A DNA stretch of 41,918 bases from an uncultured SAR86 cluster bacterium (GTDB lineage Bacteria > Pseudomonadota > Gammaproteobacteria > Magnimaribacterales > D2472). The stretch is from positions 1-41,918 of the forward strand of contig CABZTX010000007.1 in the NCBI GenBank assembly GCA_902528875.1, read 5' to 3'. Of the stretch, positions 24,271 through 34,613 are shown piece after piece; the first letter of the stretch is position 1; every line of letters begins with the position of its first letter. The translations under genes and the position numbers were made by a program. Below the pieces are notes generated by a model that saw only the letters and a list, made by a program, of their open reading frames with translations, was not told the DNA's origin and did no database searches.

Positions 24271-24449
24271 AGTAATTTTCTCCTATTGGTTAAATAGTCT
24301 ATTAAAAAACTAACAAGATATCTACAGAATAAATGCAAGAATTTGCTGTGGATAAGTTGTAGATAAAAAAATCTGTAAAAATCTTATGATTTTTCTGGTT
24401 TTGAATAAAGATTCAGATATAATTCTCACCAATTTAAACAGTTAATATT
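24271..24449. promoter_or_regulatory. Candidate oriC / dnaA-rpmH divergent control region
   Basis: One perfect DnaA box TGTGGATAA (24347-24355, minus-strand TTATCCACA), one single-mismatch box TGTAGATAA (24358-24366), a weaker ATATCTACA (24318-24326), and TATAAT (24418-24423) upstream of rpmH. Confidence 0.65.
24311..24326. repeat. Arm 1 of an exact 16-bp inverted repeat, TAACAAGATATCTACA
   Basis: Exact reverse complement at 27782-27797. Confidence 0.85.
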
Positions 24450-24584
24450 ATGAAACGAACATTTCAACCAAGCAATCTCAAAAGAAAAAGAACCCATGGC
24501 TTTCGTGCAAGAATGTCTACTAAGGCTGGAAGAGCTGTTTTATCCAACAGAAGAAAAAAAGGCAGGAAAGTTTTAAGCGCATAA
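24450..24584 (+). CDS. rpmH: 50S ribosomal protein L34
   Basis: [44 protein letters not shown] (44 aa); too short for the supplied ORF track. Confidence 0.97.
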   Translation: MKRTFQPSNLKRKRTHGFRARMSTKAGRAVLSNRRKKGRKVLSA

Positions 24585-24614
24585 CTTTAATTTGTTCGAC
24601 CTAGAATATAGCGT

Positions 24615-24902
24615 ATGAAGTGTGTATATTCCTCAAGATATTTTAGAATTTTTTTAAAAGATTCTGTCTCGAAAAATATAGAAATATCGATATCAAAAAA
24701 AAATTTTAATCTTTCGGTTGATAGAAATAGTATTAAAAGAAAGATAAGAGAAATTTACAGGACTGATGATGCCCTCACTAAATTTTCTGGCGATATAGTT
24801 TTTTCTGTATTTAGGCCGTTTGGAGAGTTATCATATGCGCAAGCTAAAAATGAAATAAAAAAAGGTATGACTTTCTTTTTAAAAAAAACAAATGAGCAAT
24901 GA
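24615..24902 (+). CDS. rnpA: Ribonuclease P protein component
   Basis: Divergent RnpA with the VDRNSIKRKIREIYR signature; rpmH-rnpA-yidC order. Confidence 0.88.
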   Translation: MKCVYSSRYFRIFLKDSVSKNIEISISKKNFNLSVDRNSIKRKIREIYRTDDALTKFSGDIVFSVFRPFGELSYAQAKNEIKKGMTFFLKKTNEQ

Positions 24903-26440
24903 ATATTAGAGGAATATATATATCGTTAATTGTGTTACTTTCAATGGGTTTGTTATATGAATGGAACTCTGAACAACGATCAAGGGTTATTTCAGATCAT
25001 CTTAAGGTTGCAGAAGCATCAAAGTTGGATTTGGGTGAGAGTTTTGCCAAAATAGAAAATGACAAACTCTCTGTTGTTGTTAATGTTAATACTGGTGCTA
25101 TTATTGAAACCAGACTGAAAGAACATCCAGTTGAAAACGTGAATGGATCGCTTGGTTTTAGGGTGTTTGGTTATTCAAACAGCTCGTCATTTAGTTATTA
25201 TTTTAAAAGTGGTTTTACTGGCGCCACCTCAAATTATAGTCTTTTAAATAAGGGTGATGGTTTTATTAAGCTTGTGGATAAAGAATCTGGTCAAGAAAAA
25301 ACCATATCTTTTTTGCCTGAAACTTATGAACTTTCTGTTGAGGACTTCAGCCCAAACGGGGTGATTGGTAAGCCGTATGCTGGTTTATATAGAACTGGCG
25401 GAAGGGCCTTGGATTTAAAAACAAATTGGTTGGATGGTGGGGCTATGAATAATAGCTCGTATGAGGGTGTGGCTATTAGCACTGAGGGTGAAGCATATGA
25501 AAGTGTTAGGTTAAGAAGTGTTGATAAACCCCAAGAAACCCTTTCCAGGTCTGGTTGGATAGCGTTTGTTCAAAAATATTTTTTTGCAGCGCTTTTAGGT
25601 TCTGATGACTACATATATAACTATTATGTTCTTCCTGAAAATTCTGGAGTTTATAGAATGGGCTATACTGTTGAGTCCTCTGCTGATGGGGGTGTGGTTT
25701 ATGGTCACAAACATAGGCTTTTTGTTGGGCCAAAGGTAAGAAAAGATTTAATGCAGCGGTCTGATAATTTAGAGCTAGCAATTGATATGGGTTGGTTTTG
25801 GTTCTTGTCTCAGCCCATGGTTTCTTTCATGGATTGGTTGAATGGTTATTTAAATAGCTGGGGATTAACGATTGTGGTTTTTACTTTGTTGATTAAGTTT
25901 GTTTTTTGGCCTGTTACAGCCAAAAGCTTTAAGTCTATGGCTGCTTTAAGAAAAATTACCCCAGAGCTTAATGAGATTAAAGAAAGGTATAAAAATGATA
26001 AGCAGCAACAAAGCCAAGAGACAATGAAGCTTATGAGAGAGAAAGGCGCTAACCCACTTGGTGGGTGTTTGCCAATGATTCTTCAAATACCTTTTTTTAT
26101 TGGCTTCTTTTTTGCCTTGCGTGAAATGGTTGAGCTTAGGCACACGCCTTTAGGTTTTTGGACCGATCTGTCGGCACCAGATCCTTATTTTATTATGCCA
26201 GTTCTATTTGGTCTTATAATGCTTATGACTCAGCGATTGAATCCTCAGCCCGTTGGGATGGACCCCACCCAGGCACAGGTTATGAAGTTTATGCCGATAA
26301 TGTTTTCTATTATGTTTGTTTTCTTTCCAGCAGGCCTTTGTCTTTATACCGTTGTTAATAGTGGTGTTCAGCTGATACAGCAATATTTGTTATATAGGAA
26401 ACATGGTGCTGCTGGGGGTTCATACACCCCAAGCATGTAG
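24899..26440 (+). CDS. yidC: Membrane protein insertase YidC
   Basis: Periplasmic P1 domain plus a C-terminal Oxa1-like core (MKLMREKGANPLGGCLPMILQIPFFIGFF). Confidence 0.96.
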   Translation: MNIRGIYISLIVLLSMGLLYEWNSEQRSRVISDHLKVAEASKLDLGESFAKIENDKLSVVVNVNTGAIIETRLKEHPVENVNGSLGFRVFGYSNSSSFSYYFKSGFTGATSNYSLLNKGDGFIKLVDKESGQEKTISFLPETYELSVEDFSPNGVIGKPYAGLYRTGGRALDLKTNWLDGGAMNNSSYEGVAISTEGEAYESVRLRSVDKPQETLSRSGWIAFVQKYFFAALLGSDDYIYNYYVLPENSGVYRMGYTVESSADGGVVYGHKHRLFVGPKVRKDLMQRSDNLELAIDMGWFWFLSQPMVSFMDWLNGYLNSWGLTIVVFTLLIKFVFWPVTAKSFKSMAALRKITPELNEIKERYKNDKQQQSQETMKLMREKGANPLGGCLPMILQIPFFIGFFFALREMVELRHTPLGFWTDLSAPDPYFIMPVLFGLIMLMTQRLNPQPVGMDPTQAQVMKFMPIMFSIMFVFFPAGLCLYTVVNSGVQLIQQYLLYRKHGAAGGSYTPSM

Positions 26441-26458
26441 GCTTTGTTTTAGAAACTT

Positions 26459-27772
26459 ATGTCAGTTGTTTTTGCTCTTGCTACTCCTCCAGCAAAGTCT
26501 GCTATTGGTATTTTGAGAATAACTGGTGATGGTTGTTTTGAAATAATTAATGGTTGTCTTGGTTTTGGTGTTTGTAAGGCTGGTCGTTTTTATATAAAAG
26601 ATTTGGTTTACAAAGAAGAGTTTATAGATAGGGTTGGGTTTGTTTGCTTTAAAGGTCCTAAGAGTTATACCGGAGAAGATTCTCTAGAAATTCATTTTCA
26701 TGGTGGTTTGGCAATTATTTCTAAACTGGTATGGGTTATGAGGCAAATTGGTCTTGACGAGGCATCTCCTGGTGAGTTTACTAAAAGGGCATTTTTAAAT
26801 AATAAGCTTAGTCTTAATGAGGCAGAGGCTATTGCTGATTTGATTGATCTCACTGATGAACGAGGTGTTTCTTTGTTAAGCTCTTCTGTTATGGGCGGTC
26901 TTACCTCTTCTGTTTCTGGGTTCGCGGCTTCAATTGATAAAATAAGAATGAGGGTTGAAGGAGAAATTGATTTTAATGATGAGGATGAGAATTTTATAGG
27001 TAAAGATTTATATGAGGACTTGAGTTTTTTGTTGGATGATTTTAAAAACTTTACTGACAGTTGTGTAAATATTAAAAACGGTATGCGTAAAAATAGGGTG
27101 TTGTTTGTTGGTCCGGTTAATTCTGGTAAATCATCTTTGTTTAATTTGTTGGTTGGTTATGATAGGGCTATTGTTTCTAGTGCTCCTGGGACAACAAGAG
27201 ATATTATTGAATCAGAGGTATTTTTTGAATCGAATGTTTTTTCTGTTTTTGATTCTGCTGGTATTAGAGAGGTAAATGAGGAAGTTGAAAAAAAGGGTAT
27301 AGAATTATCATTTAAGGAAATTAAAAAGGCTGACTTGGTTGTTGGTGTTTTTGAAGGTAAAGATTTTGATAAGGTCTCTTTCTTCGAAAATTTGGTTGGT
27401 TCTGGTTGTTTTGTAAAAATACAAAATAAAATAGATATTGATGATATAGATTCTAAAAACTTTGATTGTTGTGTATCGGCGAAAACAGGAGAGGGTTTAG
27501 AAGATTTTAAAAATTTAATAAATTCCAGGGTTGTTGGTGAAGTCTATAAAAAAGGGTTACATTATATGATTCGAGAACGTCATGAAAACCTATTTAATGA
27601 AGCTTTGGTTTGTTTGGAAGCGAGTCTAGTTAATATTAAAAAGCAAGATACTTTTGAGCTTGCGGCTGAAGATCTGAAGCTTGCTAGATCTTGTTTGGAT
27701 CAGTTGGTTGGAAAAAAATACACTAATTCTTTGTTAGGTGATATTTTTAGTTCTTTTTGTATTGGTAAATAG
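26459..27772 (+). CDS. mnmE: tRNA modification GTPase MnmE
   Basis: GPVNSGKSSLFN, APGTTRD and C-terminal FCIGK (CxGK) motifs. Confidence 0.97.
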   Translation: MSVVFALATPPAKSAIGILRITGDGCFEIINGCLGFGVCKAGRFYIKDLVYKEEFIDRVGFVCFKGPKSYTGEDSLEIHFHGGLAIISKLVWVMRQIGLDEASPGEFTKRAFLNNKLSLNEAEAIADLIDLTDERGVSLLSSSVMGGLTSSVSGFAASIDKIRMRVEGEIDFNDEDENFIGKDLYEDLSFLLDDFKNFTDSCVNIKNGMRKNRVLFVGPVNSGKSSLFNLLVGYDRAIVSSAPGTTRDIIESEVFFESNVFSVFDSAGIREVNEEVEKKGIELSFKEIKKADLVVGVFEGKDFDKVSFFENLVGSGCFVKIQNKIDIDDIDSKNFDCCVSAKTGEGLEDFKNLINSRVVGEVYKKGLHYMIRERHENLFNEALVCLEASLVNIKKQDTFELAAEDLKLARSCLDQLVGKKYTNSLLGDIFSSFCIGK

Positions 27773-27990
27773 TTTGTATATTGTAGATATCTTGTTATTT
27801 TAAAACCGTTATTTTTTATATAAACACCTTATTCAGTGTTTCTTAAATGGTTAGTTATTGGTTTTTACATAAGTTAAGATTGCTCTTTTTTTCTTAAAAT
27901 AAAGGCTTTTTAGCACTTATCAACAAATCTAAGTATAGCTAATAGAAATAACAAAAAGTATATAATATAGATATTATAAATTAATTTAAT
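27773..27990. promoter_or_regulatory. AT-rich mnmE-mnmG intergenic region; second origin or regulatory candidate
   Basis: 218 bp containing a DnaA-box-like TTATCAACA (27917-27925, one mismatch), the 16-bp repeat arm at 27782-27797, and a compositional strand switch. Confidence 0.5.
27782..27797. repeat. Arm 2 of an exact 16-bp inverted repeat, TGTAGATATCTTGTTA
   Basis: Reverse complement of 24311-24326, confirmed base by base. Confidence 0.85.
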
Positions 27991-29841
27991 ATGGGTAAAT
28001 TTGATGTAATTGTCGTAGGTGGAGGCCATGCTGGGGTAGAGGCAGCTTATGTTGTTGAAAGAATGGGTTACTCTTGTGCCTTGATAACTTTTAAAAAAGA
28101 AACAATTGGACAAATGTCTTGCAATCCAGCGATTGGAGGTCTAGGCAAATCCCATATGGTAAGAGAGATTGATGCAATGGGAGGACTTATGCCAATCGCA
28201 ACAGACATGTCCGGTATCCAGTACAGAACATTAAACACAAGAAAGGGAGATGCAGTTCAAGCTTTAAGGGTTCAATGTGATAGAGATCTTTATAAAAAAG
28301 CAATACAAAATATTTTAAAAGAAACAAAAATAAAAATTTTTGAAAGCGAGGTTCTTGACCTTGTTATTAAGTCTAATTCTGTGCAAGGTGTCAAGACTAA
28401 TTCAGGCAACTATTATTCAAAAAAAGTTATCTTAACTACAGGAACTTTTCTAAATGGAAAAATGTTTACTGGGGAGGATATAACACAAGGTGGAAGGTTG
28501 GGAGAAAACTCTTCAATACCCTTATCAAAAAGACTTTACAAAATGCAACTACCAATGGGGCGCTTGAAAACTGGCACACCAGCTAGGCTGAAGCTATCAT
28601 CAATTAAGACAGAAATAATGGAAGAGCAACCAGGAGAAAAACCAACACCATGGATGTCTTTATACAATCACCCACTAAAACATCAAAAACAATTATCATG
28701 TTACATAACACGAACGAATATAAACACCCACAAAATAATAAAAGATAACACTCACTTATCAGCAATGTATTCAGGAAATATTTCGGGAATAGGGCCAAGG
28801 TATTGCCCATCAATTGAGGATAAAGTTAATAAATTCAAAGATAAAGAAAGCCATCAAATTTTCATAGAACCAGAAGGCATAAACAAAGATCTTGTTTATC
28901 CAAACGGCATATCAACAAGCCTTCCTCAGAAAGCACAAAAAGAATTTATAACCTCGATCAAAGGGCTAGAAGAAGCAACAATAGAAGAATATGGCTATGC
29001 TGTTGAATATGATTTCATAGACCCAAGATCTCTCAAAATAACACTTGAAACAAAATTTTTAAAAGGGTTTTATCTTGCAGGACAAATTAATGGAACTACA
29101 GGCTATGAAGAAGCTGCTGCACAAGGGCTGGTTGCTGGCATAAACTGTTGTCTATCTATTGCCAAAAAAGAAAACTTTGTCCTGGAAAGAAATGAGGCAT
29201 ATATCGGTGTTTTAATCAGCGACCTAACCAATCTTGGCGTTACAGAACCATATAGAATGTTTACAAGTCGAGCCGAACACAGGTTAATGCTTTCACAAAA
29301 CAACGCAGAACAAAGGCTTTTGTCCAAAGCATACAAGCTCGGCTTAATAAAAAAGGAGAGATACAACGACTTTTTAAATAAGGAAAAAAAATATTATAAG
29401 TTTGTTCAAGAGGTGTTAAAAAAAACTAAAACCAAAACGTTCACAAATATAAATAATAAAAAAATTATTCTTGACGAAAAAAAAGACCTGATTTATTTGT
29501 TGAAAAGAGATGATGTAGATAAGGAAAAAATTTTCAAAACAAACAAAACCAACTCAAAACTTTTTAATAGAGCAAAAACAGAAACAAAGTACGAGGGCTA
29601 CATAAAAAAACAACAAAGAGAGATTGAAAAAACAAAAAAACAAAATGCAAAAAAAATACCTACAGATCTAAATTTCAACGAAATAGCAGGACTTTCAAAT
29701 GAAGTAGTAGAGAGGCTTAATAAATCTAAACCGGAAACAATTGGTTCAGCCAAGCAAATAGAGGGTGTAACACCAGCAGCCATTGACTTGGTCCTTATTC
29801 AAATAAAAAAGAAAGAGCTAAAAAAACAAAACGCTTTGTGA
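27991..29841 (+). CDS. mnmG: tRNA uridine-5-carboxymethylaminomethyl modification enzyme MnmG
   Basis: [34 protein letters not shown] and [17 protein letters not shown] motifs. Confidence 0.98.
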   Translation: MGKFDVIVVGGGHAGVEAAYVVERMGYSCALITFKKETIGQMSCNPAIGGLGKSHMVREIDAMGGLMPIATDMSGIQYRTLNTRKGDAVQALRVQCDRDLYKKAIQNILKETKIKIFESEVLDLVIKSNSVQGVKTNSGNYYSKKVILTTGTFLNGKMFTGEDITQGGRLGENSSIPLSKRLYKMQLPMGRLKTGTPARLKLSSIKTEIMEEQPGEKPTPWMSLYNHPLKHQKQLSCYITRTNINTHKIIKDNTHLSAMYSGNISGIGPRYCPSIEDKVNKFKDKESHQIFIEPEGINKDLVYPNGISTSLPQKAQKEFITSIKGLEEATIEEYGYAVEYDFIDPRSLKITLETKFLKGFYLAGQINGTTGYEEAAAQGLVAGINCCLSIAKKENFVLERNEAYIGVLISDLTNLGVTEPYRMFTSRAEHRLMLSQNNAEQRLLSKAYKLGLIKKERYNDFLNKEKKYYKFVQEVLKKTKTKTFTNINNKKIILDEKKDLIYLLKRDDVDKEKIFKTNKTNSKLFNRAKTETKYEGYIKKQQREIEKTKKQNAKKIPTDLNFNEIAGLSNEVVERLNKSKPETIGSAKQIEGVTPAAIDLVLIQIKKKELKKQNAL

Positions 29842-30431
29842 TAGACCTACCCAACATAACAAAAATACAAACAAAACAAATACAAACATTTATTGAAGAG
29901 GCATTAGAGTTCAACAAAACTCATAATATTTTTGTAAGAAAATCAACAGAAGATGTTTATGAGAAAGATGTTATAGATTGTTTTCCGTTGGTGGAAAAAA
30001 TAACATCCAACAAAACAGTGCTTGACCTTGGAAGTGGTGGAGGGTTTCCCGGGATTCTCTTATCAATAATAAAACAAAAAAACAAAATTTTTTTATTGGA
30101 GAGAAACAAGAAGAAATCTTATTTCTTAAAAAAAACAATAAAAAGACTTAGATTAACCAACGCGGTTGTTATTAATAAAAACATAACCAAAAACAACACT
30201 TTTGGGAAATTTGACTTAATAACCGCAAGAGCATTCTCAGATATTAACAACATCTTAAAGCTAACAAAAAAAAATACAAAAAAATCAACAAGCTTCCTGC
30301 TTTTGAAAGGCAGAGATGAAAAAATTAAGAAAGAAATAAAACTATTAGACAAAAACAAATACTTGTGTGAAATAATCAATCTCAAAAACAATACAACAGA
30401 AAGAAACATGGTAATCATAAAAATGAGATGA
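29838..30431 (+). CDS. rsmG: 16S rRNA (guanine527-N7)-methyltransferase
   Basis: [20 protein letters not shown] motif, ITARAFSDI; follows mnmG. Confidence 0.95.
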   Translation: MIDLPNITKIQTKQIQTFIEEALEFNKTHNIFVRKSTEDVYEKDVIDCFPLVEKITSNKTVLDLGSGGGFPGILLSIIKQKNKIFLLERNKKKSYFLKKTIKRLRLTNAVVINKNITKNNTFGKFDLITARAFSDINNILKLTKKNTKKSTSFLLLKGRDEKIKKEIKLLDKNKYLCEIINLKNNTTERNMVIIKMR

Positions 30432-31189
30432 ATAAGATAATTGCTATTGCAAACCAAAAAGGCGGAGTAGGCAAAACAACCACAGCGGTCAACCTTGCGG
30501 CAAGCCTTGCCGCCACAAACAGAAAAATTTTATTAATTGATTTAGACCCACAAGGCAACGCATCAACAGCAGCAGGCATTGCTAAAAACAACTCAAACAC
30601 CTTATACAATCATTATTTTGAGGGCGTTGATTTAAATAAATGTATATATAAATCTAAAGACCAGTACGATGTTATACCTGGGGGCGAGGAGCTAATAGCT
30701 CTTGAGGTGGCTATTAGAAATGATAACAATCAAGGTTTTTTGCTAAAAAGCATTAATGAGTCTAACCTTCAATTTGACTATACAATTATTGATACACCAC
30801 CAACCCTTAACCAACTAACAATTGAAGGGCTTTTCAGCGCCTCAGGAACACTTATACCCCTTCAATGCGAATACTATTCTTTAGAAGGAGTCACTAGTTT
30901 GATGCAAACCATTCAAACCATTTCAAACAAAAACATGTCATCTAATAGAGTAATTGGTATCATTAGAACAATGGTTGATATGCGAAATAATCTTGCAAAA
31001 GATGTATCAGACGAGCTCGAAAAACATTTTTCATCACTTGTTTTTAACACCCTTATCCCTAGAAATGTTAAATTGGCTGAGGCACCAAGTCATGGAATGT
31101 CAGGCATAAAATATAAACCAGATTCTTATGGAGCGAAAGCATACCTGTCTTTGGCAGGAGAACTAATTAGAAAAATAGAATATGCCTGA
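30428..31189 (+). CDS. parA: Chromosome partitioning ATPase ParA/Soj
   Basis: Deviant Walker A KGGVGKTTTAVNLA; DLDPQGNAST. Confidence 0.97.
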   Translation: MNKIIAIANQKGGVGKTTTAVNLAASLAATNRKILLIDLDPQGNASTAAGIAKNNSNTLYNHYFEGVDLNKCIYKSKDQYDVIPGGEELIALEVAIRNDNNQGFLLKSINESNLQFDYTIIDTPPTLNQLTIEGLFSASGTLIPLQCEYYSLEGVTSLMQTIQTISNKNMSSNRVIGIIRTMVDMRNNLAKDVSDELEKHFSSLVFNTLIPRNVKLAEAPSHGMSGIKYKPDSYGAKAYLSLAGELIRKIEYA

Positions 31190-32021
31190 TAAAGATAAAA
31201 CCCTAAACAAAGGTCTTGATGCTCTTCTTGGTAACACCAATACAAAACAAAAAATAGTTAAGGAGATTCAACTAGATAAAATAAAGCCTGGGCGCTTTCA
31301 ACCAAGATCCAACTTTAACAATGAAAAACTTATTGAACTTACAAATTCAATTAAAAATCAAGGCGTCCTATCACCAATTTTAGTCAGGGAGCTTGGTCTA
31401 AATGAGTTTGAGGTTATAGCTGGGGAAAGAAGGTTAAGAGCATCAATAAATGCAGGCCTTAAAACAATCCCATGCTTAGTTGATCAGAAACAAGACCAAG
31501 ACGCACTCATCTCAGCCCTAATAGAAAACCTACAAAGAGAAGACCTTAACGCAGTTGAAGAGGCGAGGGGTTTTGATAGATTAAAGCGAGAGTTCGGCCT
31601 AACACAAGAAGAGGTTGCCAAATCAACCGGAAAAGGAAGAAGCACCATAGCAAATTCATTAAGAATACTTTCACTTCCATATTTGGTTCTTGATATGCTT
31701 TCAGAGGGTAAAATAGAGAAGGGCCATGCTAAGCTTTTAGCATCCCTTGATCCAATTGAGGCAGACGCCTTAGCAAAGAAAATTAGTGATAATGGAATTT
31801 CTGTTAAAGATCTCAGCAATCTAATCAAACCGCCGAAAGTTAACAATAAAAAAACTTATAAAGAAAAAGACAAAGATACTTTAAATATTGAGGTTGAGAT
31901 GTCCGAGAGTTTTGGTCATAAAATTCAAATAGATACAAAAAATAAAAAAGCAGGCAAAGTTTCCATTTTTTATAAAACCCTAGATGAGTTAGATTCCATA
32001 ATTCAAAAGCTAAAAAAATAA
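31182..32021 (+). CDS. parB: Chromosome partitioning protein ParB/Spo0J
   Basis: PRSNF, VIAGERRLRASINAGL, LIENLQREDLNAVEEARGF and helix-turn-helix VAKSTGKGRSTIANSLRIL. Confidence 0.97.
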   Translation: MPDKDKTLNKGLDALLGNTNTKQKIVKEIQLDKIKPGRFQPRSNFNNEKLIELTNSIKNQGVLSPILVRELGLNEFEVIAGERRLRASINAGLKTIPCLVDQKQDQDALISALIENLQREDLNAVEEARGFDRLKREFGLTQEEVAKSTGKGRSTIANSLRILSLPYLVLDMLSEGKIEKGHAKLLASLDPIEADALAKKISDNGISVKDLSNLIKPPKVNNKKTYKEKDKDTLNIEVEMSESFGHKIQIDTKNKKAGKVSIFYKTLDELDSIIQKLKK

Positions 32022-32033
32022 ACAATAAACAAC

Positions 32034-32062
32034 TTGTTAATAAATAGATAAATTTCTATAAT
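32034..32062 (+). promoter_or_regulatory. Candidate sigma70 promoter of the atp operon: TTGTTA-17-TATAAT
   Basis: -35 TTGTTA at 32034-32039, 17-nt spacer, perfect -10 TATAAT at 32057-32062, in the 83-bp parB-atpI gap. Confidence 0.55.
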
Positions 32063-32104
32063 TTCCGCCAGTACTTTTAATTAACTAACCCTATAGCTGG
32101 AAGT

Positions 32105-33327
<1,223 letters not shown>

Positions 33328-33341
33328 TCCTCAATTTATAG

Positions 33342-33572
<231 letters not shown>

Positions 33573-33593
33573 AGTAAAGATAAATATAAAGAT

Positions 33594-34064
33594 ATGAATA
33601 TTAACGCAACCTTACTTGCCCAAGCAGTTGTAATGATTGTGTTTGTGGCAATATGTTGGAAATATATATATCCACCTATTCTTTTTATGATGAAAGAAAG
33701 AGAAAAAAGAATTTCGGATGGTCTTGAGGCAGCAAAAAAGGCTGATGACTCTCTTGAAGAAGCAAAACTCGCTTTTGATAAAGAGCTTAATCAAGCCAAG
33801 GTAGAAGCGGCAGAAATTTTAGAAAAAGCAAACGCAAGAGCTTCTCAAATTGTTGCTGATGCTTCGTCTAAGGCAGAAAAAGAGGCAGAAAAAATTATTA
33901 CATCAGCAACCAAAACTGTTGAAAACGAGACAAACAAGGCTAAAGAAGAGTTAAAAAAACAGATGTCAAAAATAATTATTGATACCACACAAAAGATTTT
34001 AGATGATGAAATTTCAGAAGAAAAACATAACGATATTCTGAAGAAGGCTGCAGAGGAATTATAA
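33594..34064 (+). CDS. atpF: F0F1 ATP synthase subunit b
   Basis: N-terminal TM (MNINATLLAQAVVMIVFVAICWKYIYPPI) and a charged coiled coil. Confidence 0.96.
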   Translation: MNINATLLAQAVVMIVFVAICWKYIYPPILFMMKEREKRISDGLEAAKKADDSLEEAKLAFDKELNQAKVEAAEILEKANARASQIVADASSKAEKEAEKIITSATKTVENETNKAKEELKKQMSKIIIDTTQKILDDEISEEKHNDILKKAAEEL

Positions 34065-34067
34065 GAA

Positions 34068-34604
34068 ATGATTGAGTTAACACCTTTAGCAAGGCCTTAT
34101 GCAAAAGCTTTATTTGCATCCACCCTTGAGTCAGATATAACTGAAGAGACTGGCAATGACTTAAAATTAATGGCTAAAATATCTTCTTCTCCTGAAGTCA
34201 AAAGACTAATAGAAAATCCAACTATCTCAAAGAAAGAGCTCATCAAAAACATGAATGATTTATTTGTTGGATCTATAAGTGACTCATCAAATACTTTAAT
34301 AAAAATCCTATCTGAAAACAAAAGATTAAATTTGATACCCTCAATATCAGATATTTATCAAAAACTATTAGAGAAACATAAGCAACAACAATCAATAACT
34401 GTTTTTGTAGCTAACAAACCCAGTGATGAAGCAAAAGCTAATATAGAGAACAAATTGAGATCAACACATGGAAAAGAATCAAAAATTTCTTTTTCAATAG
34501 ATCCTAATATGATGGGAGGATTGTTTATTAAAATAGGCGATGAAACCCTAGATTTGTCAATTAAAGGAAAAGTTAAAAAACTTGTAAATCAATTAAATTT
34601 TTAA
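34068..34604 (+). CDS. atpH: F0F1 ATP synthase subunit delta
   Basis: ARPYAKALF and GGLFIKIGDETLDLSIKGKVKKL motifs. Confidence 0.95.
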   Translation: MIELTPLARPYAKALFASTLESDITEETGNDLKLMAKISSSPEVKRLIENPTISKKELIKNMNDLFVGSISDSSNTLIKILSENKRLNLIPSISDIYQKLLEKHKQQQSITVFVANKPSDEAKANIENKLRSTHGKESKISFSIDPNMMGGLFIKIGDETLDLSIKGKVKKLVNQLNF

Positions 34605-34613
34605 GGTGAAAAA

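Noticed and set aside
27822-27841. AAACAC-CTTATTCA-GTGTTT hairpin as an mnmE terminator
   Set aside because: Short AT-rich stem with no following T-tract; too weak to call a terminator.
32022-32104. parB-atpI gap as an origin (skew returns to G-rich nearby)
   Set aside because: Only 83 bp and I see no DnaA box; a promoter explains it better, though the skew change remains noted.
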